DNA of 64,000 nt from an uncultured Phascolarctobacterium sp. (GCF_900770955.1 NZ_CAAGLX010000014.1:1-64000), one strand, 5' to 3'; positions 8,734 through 18,306 are shown, counted from the first letter of the stretch. The notes: a model not told the origin generated them from the sequence alone. Program-made: numbers and translations.

Positions 8734-11700
8734 TGATGATTGGAACATTTATCAAGCGACCGGTCTTTACTACCATGTTTATTTTGCTGTTGGTAGTGTT
8801 CGGTATCCGCTGCTATCCGGAAATCGGCGTTGATCTGAATCCTGATGTTGATTTGCCTATTGTCAGCGTGCGTGTTACCTACAGCGGTGCTTCGCCGCAG
8901 GAAATGGAAACGCTGGTTACCAAGCCGATTGAGAACCGCGTCAGCCAGGTTTCGGGTATCAAGACGCTGTCTTCAACTGTGCTTGAAGGCTACAGTGAAA
9001 CTGTTCTGGAATTTAATATCGGTGTAGATCCGCAGGTGAAGGCCAGTGAGGTGCGTGAAAAGGTTGCCAGCGTGCGCAAGGCTTTGCCGGATGATATTGA
9101 TGAGCCTGTAACGCAGACGGTAGACCTTAACTCCCGCGCTATCGTAGCCTATACCTTTGCTTCGCCTTCGCGCAGCCGTGGCGAAATCCGCCGCATTGTG
9201 GAGGATAATATTAAGGATGAGCTGCAGATGGTGGAGGGTGTTTCCGAGGTTACCGTTGTCGGTGCCAGCCAGCGTGCTATCCGCATTGTGCTGAAGCCGG
9301 AAAAGCTGGCGGAATACGGTATTGCCTACCAGACAGTGCGCAGTAAGCTGAATGCCAACAATTACAATACTCCTGGCGGCAAGGCGAAAAATGACGCTAT
9401 GGAAATCACTGTGCGTACCTTGGGCAAGTATAACAATATCAATGATATTAAGCAGGTGGTAGTTGCTAATCATAACGGCCGTCCTGTTTATATCAGTGAA
9501 ATTGCCGATGTGCTTGATTCCTGGGAGGATGAGGATACCTTTGCCAGCGCCAACGGCGTTCCCTGTGTTATGACCTTTGTGCGCAAGCAGTCCAAAACTA
9601 ATACGGTTGATGTTACCGATAATGTCAATGCCAAGATGGAGGAGCTGAAGCACAGCAATCTGCCTCCGGATATTATCGTTGATAAGGTGCGTGACCAGTC
9701 CAACTATATCCGCGATAATATTGCGGATGTTTGGAATGCGATTATCTTCGGTGGCTTTCTGGCGCTTTTGATAACGTATCTTTTCCTGCGCAATTTCCGT
9801 GCGACAATTATCGGCGGTCTGTGCATTCCTACGTCTATTATTGCCACCTTCTTTATGATGAAGGTTATGGGCTTTACGCTGAATAATATGTCGCTGATGG
9901 CTTTGAGCCTGGCAGTAGGCATTTTGATTGATGATGCGATTGTAGTAATTGAAAATATTTTCCGCCATATTGAGATGGGGCAGACACCTTTTGTGGCGGC
10001 CAAGGAAGCGACGGAGGAGCTGACGCTGGCGATTCTGGCGACGTCCCTGAGTCTGATGGCTGTATTTGTGCCTATCGGCAATATGGGTGAAACCATCGGC
10101 CAGTTCTTCAAGCAGTTCGGTCTGACGGTTGCCTTTGCGGTAGCGTTTTCTACTATCGTGGCCTTTTCGCTCACGCCAATGGTTTCGGCGTACTGGATTA
10201 AGGTGGAAACCGAAGAGCAAAGCAGCAAGGAACGCACGCATTTTGTGCAGAAGGCTCTTGATAAATTCGAAGCAGGCTTTCAGGCCGTGCGAGAGATGTA
10301 TGACAGCTTAATGGCCTGGGCTTTGGACAGACCTAAGAAGGTTGTTGCCGTGGGTATTATTTCGCTGCTGCTGAATTTGCTGCTGCTTCCCTTTGTAGGC
10401 ACGGAATTCCAACCGACTTATGATTCCGGTGAGTTCAGTGTTAATGTTAAAGCGCCTATCGGTACCAGTCTGCAGAAAACCGTGGAGCTGGCCAAGCCAC
10501 TGCAGCAGGAGATTTCACAGCTGCCGGAGGTCAAAATAGTGGCGCTCAATGTTGGCAATGGCCGTAATCCTGTAAACCAGGGCTCGCTTGATATCCGCCT
10601 GAAGCCGAGCAATGAGCGTGAGCGCAGTATGCAGGAGATTATGGATGAGCTGCGCGGACGCTTCCGCAATGTTGAAGGCCTGAAGGTTACCGTTGTATCC
10701 AACCAGGGCGGCGGCCGCGGTGACAGCCGACCGGTGCAGGTGGGCCTGCGCGGCAGCAATATCAAGGAGCTGAAAAACTACGCTCAGCAGCTGGCAGATA
10801 TGATACGTCAGACTGAGGGTGCTACCGACGTTGATATATCAGATTCGGAAGAGCAGCCGGAAATTGTAGTTAAGCTGGACCATGCCAAGGCCAGCGAATT
10901 CGGTCTTGATGCTACTGAGGTCGGCAAGGTTGTGGAAATGGCTATTATGGGCAAAAGCACCAGTAACAGCTATACCATCGGTGACAATGACTATGATATT
11001 ATCCTGCAGCTGGAGCAAAGCCAACGCACTAATATCAATGATGTCATGAATCTGCGCATTTCTTCTTCCGCAGGTCAGTTTATCCGCTTGGGTGATATTG
11101 CCGATGTGCGCTACGGCAGCGGTCCTACCCGTATCGAGCGTGAGGATAAGCAGCGTCAGATAGTTGTGTATGCCAACACAGTAGGTATTTCGCCCGGTGA
11201 TTTAATCAGCAAGGTGCGTAATGAGTATATTCCCGAGCTGAATTTGCCTCCGGGATATAATTACAAGATGATCGGTCAGGCAGATAATATGGCGCGTTCC
11301 TTTAAAGAGGTTTACAAGGCAGTTATTTTGGCAATAGTTGTGGTATACATGGTACTGGCGGCGCAGTTCGAAAGCTTTTCGCAGCCTTTGATTATCATGG
11401 TATCGCTGCCGTTTGCGATTATCGGTGCTATTCTGGGCCTGCTGGTCGCAGGACAGACGGCGAATATGATGAGCATGATCGGCTTTACTATGCTTCTTGG
11501 CCTTGTTACCAAAAATGCAATTCTGCTGATAGACTATGCTAACCAGCAGCGTGAAAAGGGATTGCCTATACGCAAGGCAGTGCTCCTGGCCTGCTCGCTG
11601 CGTCTGCGTCCTATTCTGATGACTACTTTGTCTACCATACTAGGCATGCTGCCGATTGCGCTTGGCATCGGCGAGGGCGCGGAGCTGCGCCAGTCTATGG

Positions 11701-11819
11701 GCGTGGTGCTGATTGGCGGCTTAACAACCTCCACCTTGCTGACGCTGGTGGTTGTTCCCTTGATTTATCTGCTCTTTGAGGAGTGGAAGGCGAAAAACTA
11801 TGTGCAAAGAGGAGAATAG
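8733..11819 (+). CDS. RND family (HAE1/AcrB-type) efflux transporter
   Basis: The 1028-residue protein has the AcrB plan: a first transmembrane helix at the N-terminus ('FIKRPVFTTMFILLLVVFGI'), two large periplasmic loops, and two helix bundles (about 335-495 and 855-1020). The TM4 proton-relay motif 'GILIDDAIVVIENI' contains the essential Asp pair. It exports hydrophobic compounds using the proton gradient. Its ATG overlaps the adaptor's stop codon (TAATG), so the two are translationally coupled. It ends just before the TTG start of RNase HIII. No local regulator gene is seen. Confidence 0.93.
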   Translation: MMIGTFIKRPVFTTMFILLLVVFGIRCYPEIGVDLNPDVDLPIVSVRVTYSGASPQEMETLVTKPIENRVSQVSGIKTLSSTVLEGYSETVLEFNIGVDPQVKASEVREKVASVRKALPDDIDEPVTQTVDLNSRAIVAYTFASPSRSRGEIRRIVEDNIKDELQMVEGVSEVTVVGASQRAIRIVLKPEKLAEYGIAYQTVRSKLNANNYNTPGGKAKNDAMEITVRTLGKYNNINDIKQVVVANHNGRPVYISEIADVLDSWEDEDTFASANGVPCVMTFVRKQSKTNTVDVTDNVNAKMEELKHSNLPPDIIVDKVRDQSNYIRDNIADVWNAIIFGGFLALLITYLFLRNFRATIIGGLCIPTSIIATFFMMKVMGFTLNNMSLMALSLAVGILIDDAIVVIENIFRHIEMGQTPFVAAKEATEELTLAILATSLSLMAVFVPIGNMGETIGQFFKQFGLTVAFAVAFSTIVAFSLTPMVSAYWIKVETEEQSSKERTHFVQKALDKFEAGFQAVREMYDSLMAWALDRPKKVVAVGIISLLLNLLLLPFVGTEFQPTYDSGEFSVNVKAPIGTSLQKTVELAKPLQQEISQLPEVKIVALNVGNGRNPVNQGSLDIRLKPSNERERSMQEIMDELRGRFRNVEGLKVTVVSNQGGGRGDSRPVQVGLRGSNIKELKNYAQQLADMIRQTEGATDVDISDSEEQPEIVVKLDHAKASEFGLDATEVGKVVEMAIMGKSTSNSYTIGDNDYDIILQLEQSQRTNINDVMNLRISSSAGQFIRLGDIADVRYGSGPTRIEREDKQRQIVVYANTVGISPGDLISKVRNEYIPELNLPPGYNYKMIGQADNMARSFKEVYKAVILAIVVVYMVLAAQFESFSQPLIIMVSLPFAIIGAILGLLVAGQTANMMSMIGFTMLLGLVTKNAILLIDYANQQREKGLPIRKAVLLACSLRLRPILMTTLSTILGMLPIALGIGEGAELRQSMGVVLIGGLTTSTLLTLVVVPLIYLLFEEWKAKNYVQRGE

Positions 11820-11821
11820 TT

Positions 11822-12757
11822 TTGAAACAGTTGACACCTAAGGCCTTTGCTGATTACTTGGCAGAGGCTGCAGAAAAAATCCGTCAGGATGGTTTTAGTA
11901 TTGTTAAGGATAAGCCGATTAATTACGGTCAGCAGATTGCGGTGCAGTTTTGTGAGGCCAAGGCGTCCATTAATATATATAACGGCAAAAAGGGACTGAC
12001 GCATGTTTATAATGGTGACAGTGCCTTAAAGCAAAGATTAATGCTGCTGTTGGATGGCGTGCAGTCCGCAGCTGATGAGCTGCAGCCGGCAGACGCGGGA
12101 GCAACGGTCACTAATGGCCTGTGGGCAGGCAGTGATGAATCCGGCAAGGGTGATTTCTTCGGCAGTCTGGTTGTGGCGGCCACAGTAGTGGACAACACAA
12201 CGGCAGCGAAACTGCAGTCTGCAGGCGTGAAGGACTGCAAGCTGCTGACAGATAAAAAGATTCTGGAGCTGGAGGACGTTATCAAGGCTACGGTTGTAGA
12301 TTTCAGCGTACTGGAGCTGAAGCCAAAGATTTATAACTTGCGCTACGAGCAGGTAGCGGCAGCCGGCGGCAAGCTCAATCAGCTTTTAGGCTACGGTCAT
12401 GTGGCGGCTTTAAGTCAGGTGCTGGAGCGGCAAAAGGATTGCCACAGCGCGTTGATTGACCAGTTCACCAAGTCTACGGTAAATTTAAGGGCTTTACAGC
12501 AGCGCTTTCCCGGCTGCAGTGTGCGCCAGCAGCCTAAGGCAGAAAGCAATCTGGCGGTTGCGGCTGCCTCGGTGTTGGCTAGGGCGCGTTTCTTACGGAC
12601 GATGGAAGAGCTGGCGCAGCAGGCCGGCGTAGGCGAGCTGCCGAAGGGTGGCGGTGAGCAGGCAACAGCCTGCGCCCGCCGTTTAGCAGAAAAATACGGC
12701 AAGGATGCTTTGCGTGAATATGTAAAGCTGCACTTTGCCAATTATAAAAGAGTGTAG
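11822..12757 (+). CDS. rnhC: Ribonuclease HIII
   Basis: RNase HIII cuts the RNA strand of RNA-DNA hybrids. The catalytic start motif 'GSDESGKGDFFG' (D105, E106) and the C-terminal 'KAESNLAVAAASVLARARF' are present. The N-terminal 90 residues form the TBP-like substrate-binding domain that separates HIII from HII. The start is inferred as TTG at 11822, behind AGAGGAG that overlaps the end of the RND gene, giving 311 residues, the usual size. An upstream in-frame ATG would extend 13 residues into the RND gene. It probably shares the RND transcript. Confidence 0.92.
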   Translation: MKQLTPKAFADYLAEAAEKIRQDGFSIVKDKPINYGQQIAVQFCEAKASINIYNGKKGLTHVYNGDSALKQRLMLLLDGVQSAADELQPADAGATVTNGLWAGSDESGKGDFFGSLVVAATVVDNTTAAKLQSAGVKDCKLLTDKKILELEDVIKATVVDFSVLELKPKIYNLRYEQVAAAGGKLNQLLGYGHVAALSQVLERQKDCHSALIDQFTKSTVNLRALQQRFPGCSVRQQPKAESNLAVAAASVLARARFLRTMEELAQQAGVGELPKGGGEQATACARRLAEKYGKDALREYVKLHFANYKRV

Positions 12758-12762
12758 AGATT

Positions 12763-13611
12763 ATGAAAAAATTAATTGTTAATGCAGATGATTTCGGCCT
12801 GCATCCGTTGATTAACGCGGGCATTATCAAGGGCTACCGGGAGGGCTTTATTACCAGCACCTCGCTGATGCCCAGTGCTCCCTGCTGGCAGGAGGCAGTA
12901 AAGCTGGCACAGGAAAATCCTCAGCTTGGTATTGGTGTACATCTGACGTTGGTCGGCAGTGTAGAGTCTGTGCTGCCTGCAGCGAAGGTCAGCAGCCTTT
13001 TGGATGAGCAGGGCTTGTTTTTGACTGATTACGTTGCCTTTGCCAAACGCTTTTACAGCGGCAGCATTAAGCGCAGTGAGCTGGAAGCGGAGCTGCGCGC
13101 GCAAATCGAAAGAGCGCTGGAGTCCAAAATAAACATTACTCATATCGACAGCCATCAGCATACGCATGTACTGCCGGGAATTAATGCACTTGTATTAAAG
13201 CTCTGTAATGAGTATAATATTATAAGGGTACGTATACCTAAAGAGGCCTACACCTTTACCGGAGGCTTTCAGACAGGTATTGGCAGAATGATCGGTCGCA
13301 GCGGGCTCAGCTTTTGTGCTCAGCTGGCGGCTCAGCGCGCCGACAGCCTTGGCCTGCAGCATCCGCAGCATTTCTTCGGTATGCTGGCAGGCGGTCATCT
13401 GAATGCGGAGCTGGTAGGTAATATCCTGCGTCAGCTTCCGGAGGGTGTCAGCGAGCTGATGACGCATCCCGGTCTTGATTCCGCTGCCTTGGGAAAAATA
13501 TTTCCCTGGCAATATCATTGGCAGGAGGAGCTGCAGGCGTACCTGGACGGCGGCAATAAAAAGCTGCTGCAGCAGGAGCAGATTCAGCCTGTTAATTTTA
13601 CAGCCTGCTAA
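12763..13611 (+). CDS. YdjC/ChbG-family carbohydrate deacetylase (HpnK/NaxD-like)
   Basis: The 282-residue protein opens with the family motif 'LIVNADDFGLH' (metal-binding D9, D10) and has 'THIDSHQHTHVLPG' with the metal-binding histidines, plus 'ELMTHPG' near the C-terminus. YdjC proteins remove acetyl groups from N-acetylated sugars: ChbG from chitooligosaccharides, HpnK from hopanoid glucosamine, Francisella NaxD from undecaprenyl-phosphate-GalNAc. The following flippase-like and ArnT-like genes favour a lipid-linked amino sugar as substrate; that is inference. Five bases separate it from rnhC. Confidence 0.88.
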   Translation: MKKLIVNADDFGLHPLINAGIIKGYREGFITSTSLMPSAPCWQEAVKLAQENPQLGIGVHLTLVGSVESVLPAAKVSSLLDEQGLFLTDYVAFAKRFYSGSIKRSELEAELRAQIERALESKINITHIDSHQHTHVLPGINALVLKLCNEYNIIRVRIPKEAYTFTGGFQTGIGRMIGRSGLSFCAQLAAQRADSLGLQHPQHFFGMLAGGHLNAELVGNILRQLPEGVSELMTHPGLDSAALGKIFPWQYHWQEELQAYLDGGNKKLLQQEQIQPVNFTAC

Positions 13612-13651
13612 AGCTCTTGTACTAAAAATACGCTCATTTGGAGTCTGTTAG

Positions 13652-14671
13652 ATGAATAAAAAATTAATGTTCCGCCTAGGTCTGCTTTTTGGCTTCGTGC
13701 TGCTGATTTCGGCGGCGGTTATTTATTTCACATTTGATATACGGACCTTGGAATACCTGACGATGTTCGAGCCTCGCTGTATTCTGCTGGCTTTAGCATG
13801 CCTTGCGATAGGCCTTATTTTTGACGGCCTGCGTCTGATAACCCTGGCTGAGGTGACGGACGAGAAGCTGACTTTTCATCAGATAGTGAATGTAGTTCTG
13901 AGCAACTACTTTCTGGCGTTGGTAACACCCGGTGCCAGCGGTGGCGCTATTGCTCAGGTTATGTTCATGCGTAAGGCCGGGGTGCCTGTAGCCAAATCTA
14001 CGGTAGTAGTTTTGGTGCGTACGGTAATGTCCATTATCTTCCTTATTCTGCTGGTGCCGGTGGTGCTGCACAGCGATAAGGATATAGTAAAATGGATGCC
14101 TGCGTCGGTGCTGACGATTCTTTCGGTGCTGTTTATATCACTGCCGATAATCGTAATTTCCTTGCTGCAAACTCGCTATCCGGAGCGGGCGATTATGTGG
14201 TTTACACGCAAGCTGTCGTTTACTACGCAGCGCAATTGCTTTATCTGGTATAACGAATTTAAAAATGCCGTTGTAGTTATAGGCAAGCATCCGAAGATGG
14301 TTACCCGTGCGTTTATTGAATCCGGCGTGAGCCTGCTCTTTATTTATGCCACCGTTCCGGCTTATTTTACCGGTCTGAATATTGATTTTGACCTGGGACA
14401 GGTTATGGGACGCATGGTGCTGCTGAATTTAATACTGTATTTTTCACCGACTCCCGGTGGCAGCGGTGTGGCGGAGGCAGGCTTTCTGGTGCTGTTTTCC
14501 AGTATTCTGCCTAACGGTGTTGAAGGCATTATGGCAGTTCTCTGGCGTTTTACGGCAGAATATCTGCCCTTTATGCTGGGTGCAGTAGTAACAATAAGAG
14601 CCTTTGGCAGTGATGTACTGAATATGGCTTCGATTAAGAGCAAAACTACTGATGGTAAGAAAAATCAGTAG
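13652..14671 (+). CDS. Flippase-like integral membrane protein (UPF0104 / LPG-synthase TM family)
   Basis: This 339-residue protein has about eight hydrophobic segments and the family features 'LVTPGASGGAIAQV' (about 90-105) and 'FSPTPGGSGVAEAGFL' (about 265-280). Members of this family (TIGR00374, the membrane half of MprF, HpnL) are thought to move or bind lipids. Here it lies between a sugar deacetylase and a lipid-linked-sugar transferase, so flipping or handling of a polyprenyl-phosphate sugar is a reasonable inference. The family is broad and substrate identity is uncertain. Confidence 0.82.
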   Translation: MNKKLMFRLGLLFGFVLLISAAVIYFTFDIRTLEYLTMFEPRCILLALACLAIGLIFDGLRLITLAEVTDEKLTFHQIVNVVLSNYFLALVTPGASGGAIAQVMFMRKAGVPVAKSTVVVLVRTVMSIIFLILLVPVVLHSDKDIVKWMPASVLTILSVLFISLPIIVISLLQTRYPERAIMWFTRKLSFTTQRNCFIWYNEFKNAVVVIGKHPKMVTRAFIESGVSLLFIYATVPAYFTGLNIDFDLGQVMGRMVLLNLILYFSPTPGGSGVAEAGFLVLFSSILPNGVEGIMAVLWRFTAEYLPFMLGAVVTIRAFGSDVLNMASIKSKTTDGKKNQ

Positions 14672-14705
14672 CTATAATATTAAATTTTTTGAGGGAAGGA
14701 AATAG

Positions 14706-16265
14706 ATGAATCAGATTGAAAAAAACAGCCTGCTTATTGTAGCAGGCACTGCGTTATTCATGATTATGTTCGGTATCGGCAGCATTCCGCTGCTGGACCC
14801 CGATGAACCCGTATATGCGGAAACAGCTAGAGAAATGCTGGCTGCCGGTGATTTTTTGTCGCCGAGGATTTTTGGTGATTTCTGGTATGATAAGCCGCCA
14901 ATGTATTATTGGCTGGTGTCTGCTGCTCAATTTATTTTCGGTGACAACGAGTTTGCGGCGCGCTTTCCTGCGGCATTAATGGCCTGCGGCACTTCTGTGA
15001 TGATGTACATAGGTATCACCGGGCTTTTTAATGAACGTGCAGGCTTCTGGTCAGCCATGATTCTTACCAGCTGTGTAGAATTTTTCTATATGGGTAAGGC
15101 GGCGGTGACGGACACAACGCTGCTCTTTTTTATGACAGGTGCGCTGCTGAGCTTTATCCATAAGCGTTATTGGCTGATGTATGTGTGCATGGCGCTGGCT
15201 ACCGTTACTAAAGGTCCCATCGGTATCGTATTCCCGGGGGCGATAATTTTTCTGTATCTGGTGGCGATGGGGCAGCTGCGTGAGATTTTTCGTATGCATG
15301 TTATCCGTGGTCTGCTGCTTTATTTTCTCATCGCTTCGCCTTGGTATTACGCTATGTATACTGTGCATGGCATGGAATTTATCAATACCTTCCTGGGCTT
15401 TCACAATATAACGCGCTTTACGACGGCTGAGCATGCTAACCGTGTTACCTTTTGGTATTATTTTCCTGTAATAATCTTAGGCTTGTTCCCGTGGACCGGT
15501 ATGCTGTGGCAGGCTGCGAAGGCGTCTGTTAGCGAAAGCCGTATAGATGATATGCGTAAGCTGCTGTTCTTCCACGTTTGGTGGATTTTCGTGTTGCTGT
15601 TCTTCACTATCTGCAAAACCAAGCTCGTATCCTATATTCTGCCGTTGTTCCCTGCTATGGCGGTAATAATCGGCTGGAATATAGCGAGAATGCAAAGCAG
15701 GCTGCGTCATAACACTACCTTTTACGGTTGGGCAACAGGCAGCGGTATTATGTTTGTCCTGCTTGGCGTAGGCTGGATTATCGGTGCGCAGTATCTGCCG
15801 GAGGCTGATTTCAGTCTGGTGATGCTGGGTGTGCTGACACTGCTTTTGGGTGCGGCGGTAATTTTTGCGCTGCTGTACTATCGCGACATCGAGCTGGCCT
15901 CCTGGCTGCATGTGATGATTGGCGCTGTAACGATGTGCGTGGCCTTCGCCTTTGTTTTGCCGGTGGTTGCTGACCGCTTCAGTGTTAAAACTATGAGCAG
16001 TGTATATAAAGAGCAATGTGAGCAGCAGACGCCTGTTTATGTCGACAAGTTCCTGCGCCCCGGCTTTATGTATTATGCAGGCAAGCCCGGTATTGAAATG
16101 ATTCCGCAGACCAGTGCATTGTCCGATGCGTTGCGTGACGGCAGTAAAAAATATATCTTAGTGCGCGGCTTGGAATACCGTCGCGTGCAGAAGGCAGGAC
16201 CGCTGCCGGATAATGTGCGTACCGTAAAGGAAATCAGTGATATTTATCTGCTGGAGCAGAATTGA
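14706..16265 (+). CDS. ArnT/PMT-like (GT39/GT83) lipid-linked sugar glycosyltransferase
   Basis: The 519-residue membrane protein starts with a hydrophobic helix followed by 'LLDPDEPVYAETAREML', the conserved first periplasmic loop with the catalytic Asp-Glu pair, then 'YDKPPMYYWL', a hallmark of ArnT-like enzymes. About twelve hydrophobic segments follow and a periplasmic C-terminal domain. E. coli ArnT moves 4-amino-arabinose from undecaprenyl phosphate to lipid A; Francisella FlmK moves galactosamine. GGGAAGG precedes the ATG. With the two genes upstream it forms a probable envelope-modification unit. Confidence 0.87.
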   Translation: MNQIEKNSLLIVAGTALFMIMFGIGSIPLLDPDEPVYAETAREMLAAGDFLSPRIFGDFWYDKPPMYYWLVSAAQFIFGDNEFAARFPAALMACGTSVMMYIGITGLFNERAGFWSAMILTSCVEFFYMGKAAVTDTTLLFFMTGALLSFIHKRYWLMYVCMALATVTKGPIGIVFPGAIIFLYLVAMGQLREIFRMHVIRGLLLYFLIASPWYYAMYTVHGMEFINTFLGFHNITRFTTAEHANRVTFWYYFPVIILGLFPWTGMLWQAAKASVSESRIDDMRKLLFFHVWWIFVLLFFTICKTKLVSYILPLFPAMAVIIGWNIARMQSRLRHNTTFYGWATGSGIMFVLLGVGWIIGAQYLPEADFSLVMLGVLTLLLGAAVIFALLYYRDIELASWLHVMIGAVTMCVAFAFVLPVVADRFSVKTMSSVYKEQCEQQTPVYVDKFLRPGFMYYAGKPGIEMIPQTSALSDALRDGSKKYILVRGLEYRRVQKAGPLPDNVRTVKEISDIYLLEQN

Positions 16266-16278
16266 GTGGGAATAATCA

Positions 16279-16309
16279 ACCGTTGTGCTGTTTGGCGCAA
16301 CGGTTTTTC
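16279..16309 (+). terminator. Terminator after the ArnT-like gene
   Basis: CCGTTGTGC pairs with GCGCAACGG (one G-U) across a short loop and is followed by TTTTTCTT. It ends the rightward operon that starts at the RND genes. Confidence 0.85.
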
Positions 16310-16314
16310 TTATG

Positions 16315-16362
16315 CAAAAACTCCCCATTTTTCTTACCTTGCAGTAAGAAAAATGGGGAGTT
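16315..16362 (-). terminator. ilvD terminator
   Basis: A perfect 19-base inverted repeat (arms at 16319-16337 and 16344-16362, loop CTTGCA) lies beyond the ilvD stop codon. On the minus strand it is followed by TTTTTGC. It may also serve the plus strand. Confidence 0.9.
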
Positions 16363-16386
16363 GCTTTTTCAGCTTATCTATTTATC

Positions 16387-18063
16387 TTAGTCCTGACCGG
16401 GAACCTTCAGCACAGCGCCGGTTGCAGCGGAGGTAACCAAAGCAGCATAGCGTGCCAGGTAACCGCTCTTAACCTTCGGCGGCGGGCAAACCCAGTTTTT
16501 ACGGCGTTCAGCCAGCTCTTCGTCGCTCAGCTTAACGTTCAGAGTACGGTTCGGAATATCGATTTCAATGATATCGCCGTTTTCAATCAATGCGATATTA
16601 CCGCCCTCGCGTGCTTCCGGAGAGATATGACCAATGCAGGCACCGCGGGTAGCACCGCTGAAACGTCCGTCGGTAAGCAACGCAACGTCCTTGTCGTGGC
16701 CCATGCCTGCCAGTACGGAGGTCGGGTTCAGCATCTCACGCATACCGGGGCCGCCCTTCGGGCCTTCGTAGCGGATAACGACAACGTCACCGGAAACAAC
16801 CTTTTGTGCGCAGATTGCGGCAATAGCCTCGTCCTCGGAATTATAAACCTTAGCCGGACCGCTGAATACCTTCATGGAAGGATCAACAGCGCTTTCCTTG
16901 ACAACGCTGCATTCCGGAGCAATGTTGCCCTTCAGAACAGCGATGCCGCCGGTTTTGTTATACGGGTTTTCTACGCTGTGAATAACCTCAGGACGCAGAA
17001 TTTCCGCATTTTTGATAATTTGGCCGACAGTTTTGCCGCTGACGGTCTGGCAGGATTTTTTAATCAGCTTCAGACGGTCAAGCTCGTGCATTACGGCAGG
17101 AATGCCGCCTGCTTCGTTCAAATCAACGATGTGGTGGCTGCCACCCGGGCTCATCTTAGTAAGATACGGAGTTTTCTTGGAGATTTTATCAAACAGCTCC
17201 AGCGGCAGGTCGATGCCTGCTTCATGAGCGATAGCCGGCAGATGCAGCGCGGTGTTGGAGCTGCCGCCGATGGCCATATCAACAGTAATAGCATTTTTGA
17301 ATGCATTCAGCGTCATAATGTCGCGAGGCAGAACGTTTTCCTCCAGCAGACGCATAACAGCCATGCCTGCATGCTTAGCCAAAGCAATACGCTTGCCGTT
17401 GTAAGCAGCGGGGATAGTGCCGTTGCCGGGCAGGCCCATGCCTAAAACCTCAGTCAGGCAGTTCATAGTGTTGGCAGTGAACAGACCGGAGCAGCTGCCG
17501 CAGCCGGGGCAGGCACAATGCTCGATTTCTCGGAGCTCTGCTTTATCAATCTGACCGGATTCAAAACGGCCGGCAGCTTCGAATACAGTAGATACGCTGA
17601 TATCTCTGCCCTGATAACGACCGGGCAGCATTGGACCGCCGCTGACAACAACGGTCGGGATGTTCAGACGAGCTGCTGCCATCAGCATGCCCGGAACGAT
17701 TTTATCACAGTTCGGAATCAGGATTAAGGCGTCAAACGCATGGCCGTTGGCAACAGCTTCAATGCTGTCCGCAACCAGCTCACGGCTTGCCAGCGGATAT
17801 TTCATACCGTCATGGCCCATTGCGATGCCGTCACAAATGCCGATAGCCGGGAACTCAATCGGAGTACCGCCTGCTTCCAGCACGCCGTATTTGGCTGCTT
17901 GGGCGATGGTATCCAGATGCATATGTCCTGGAATGATTTCGTTAGCGGCACAGCAGATGCCGATTAACGGTTTCTTTAATTCTTCTTCAGTATAACCCAT
18001 TGCATAGAACAGAGAGCGATGGGCTGCGCGGGTTGATCCTTTTTTTACTTGTGTGCTGCGCAT
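16387..18063 (-). CDS. ilvD: Dihydroxy-acid dehydratase
   Basis: IlvD dehydrates 2,3-dihydroxy-3-methylbutanoate (and the isoleucine analogue) to the 2-oxo acids of branched-chain amino acid synthesis. The 558-residue protein shows 'GICCAANEIIPGH' with an iron-sulfur cysteine, 'PNCDKIVPGMLMAAARLNIP', 'CPGCGSCSGLFTANTMNCL' and C-terminal 'LLTDGRFSGATRGACIGH'. Length is standard. GAGGAG precedes the ATG. It is a single gene here, away from other ilv genes, followed by a strong terminator. Upstream lie two palindromic repeats. Confidence 0.96.
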   Translation of the reverse strand: MRSTQVKKGSTRAAHRSLFYAMGYTEEELKKPLIGICCAANEIIPGHMHLDTIAQAAKYGVLEAGGTPIEFPAIGICDGIAMGHDGMKYPLASRELVADSIEAVANGHAFDALILIPNCDKIVPGMLMAAARLNIPTVVVSGGPMLPGRYQGRDISVSTVFEAAGRFESGQIDKAELREIEHCACPGCGSCSGLFTANTMNCLTEVLGMGLPGNGTIPAAYNGKRIALAKHAGMAVMRLLEENVLPRDIMTLNAFKNAITVDMAIGGSSNTALHLPAIAHEAGIDLPLELFDKISKKTPYLTKMSPGGSHHIVDLNEAGGIPAVMHELDRLKLIKKSCQTVSGKTVGQIIKNAEILRPEVIHSVENPYNKTGGIAVLKGNIAPECSVVKESAVDPSMKVFSGPAKVYNSEDEAIAAICAQKVVSGDVVVIRYEGPKGGPGMREMLNPTSVLAGMGHDKDVALLTDGRFSGATRGACIGHISPEAREGGNIALIENGDIIEIDIPNRTLNVKLSDEELAERRKNWVCPPPKVKSGYLARYAALVTSAATGAVLKVPGQD

Positions 18064-18110
18064 TTTTCTTTCTCCTCTTTCCCTTAAATAATAACTGCTA
18101 CCGTAGGGGC

Positions 18111-18205
18111 TGCAGATAAAGCACCGTATACTTCATCAGGTTTCCTCGACGTACAATAAGTACGCCTTCGTCAATCTTCTTCGTCTGCGGTACTTTCTGA
18201 GCAGC
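18111..18205. repeat. Palindromic repeat element, copy B
   Basis: This element runs from CTGCAGATAAAGCACCG to CGGTACTTTCTGAGCAG, which can pair with each other, with the apex CGACGTACAATAAGTACGCC in the middle. Its left 58 bases (18109-18166) repeat directly 119 bases downstream with about three mismatches. It lies between ilvD and fabK and contains no gene. Confidence 0.75.
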
Positions 18206-18229
18206 CTGCGTGGATTGAAGTTAGCAAGC

Positions 18230-18306
18230 TGCAGATAAAGCACCGTATACTTCATCAGATTTCCACGACGTATAATAAGTACGCCCTAACCTCAGTGCTT
18301 TTGCAG
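18230..18306. repeat. Palindromic repeat element, copy C
   Basis: This shorter relative of copy B starts with CTGCAGATAAAGCAC and ends with GTGCTTTTGCAG, which pair. The apex is CGACGTATAATAAGTACGCC. The right arm is shortened compared with copy B. Together the two copies explain most of the 489-base gap between ilvD and fabK. Confidence 0.72.

Noticed and set aside
8973..10241. Long minus-strand open frame opposite the RND pump gene
   Set aside because: Shadow of a certain gene, rich in His/Arg/Gln, without start signals.
18109..18306. CRISPR array from the two direct repeats
   Set aside because: Only two copies of a 58-base unit, each palindromic, with no regular spacers and no cas genes; it fits a REP-like element better.
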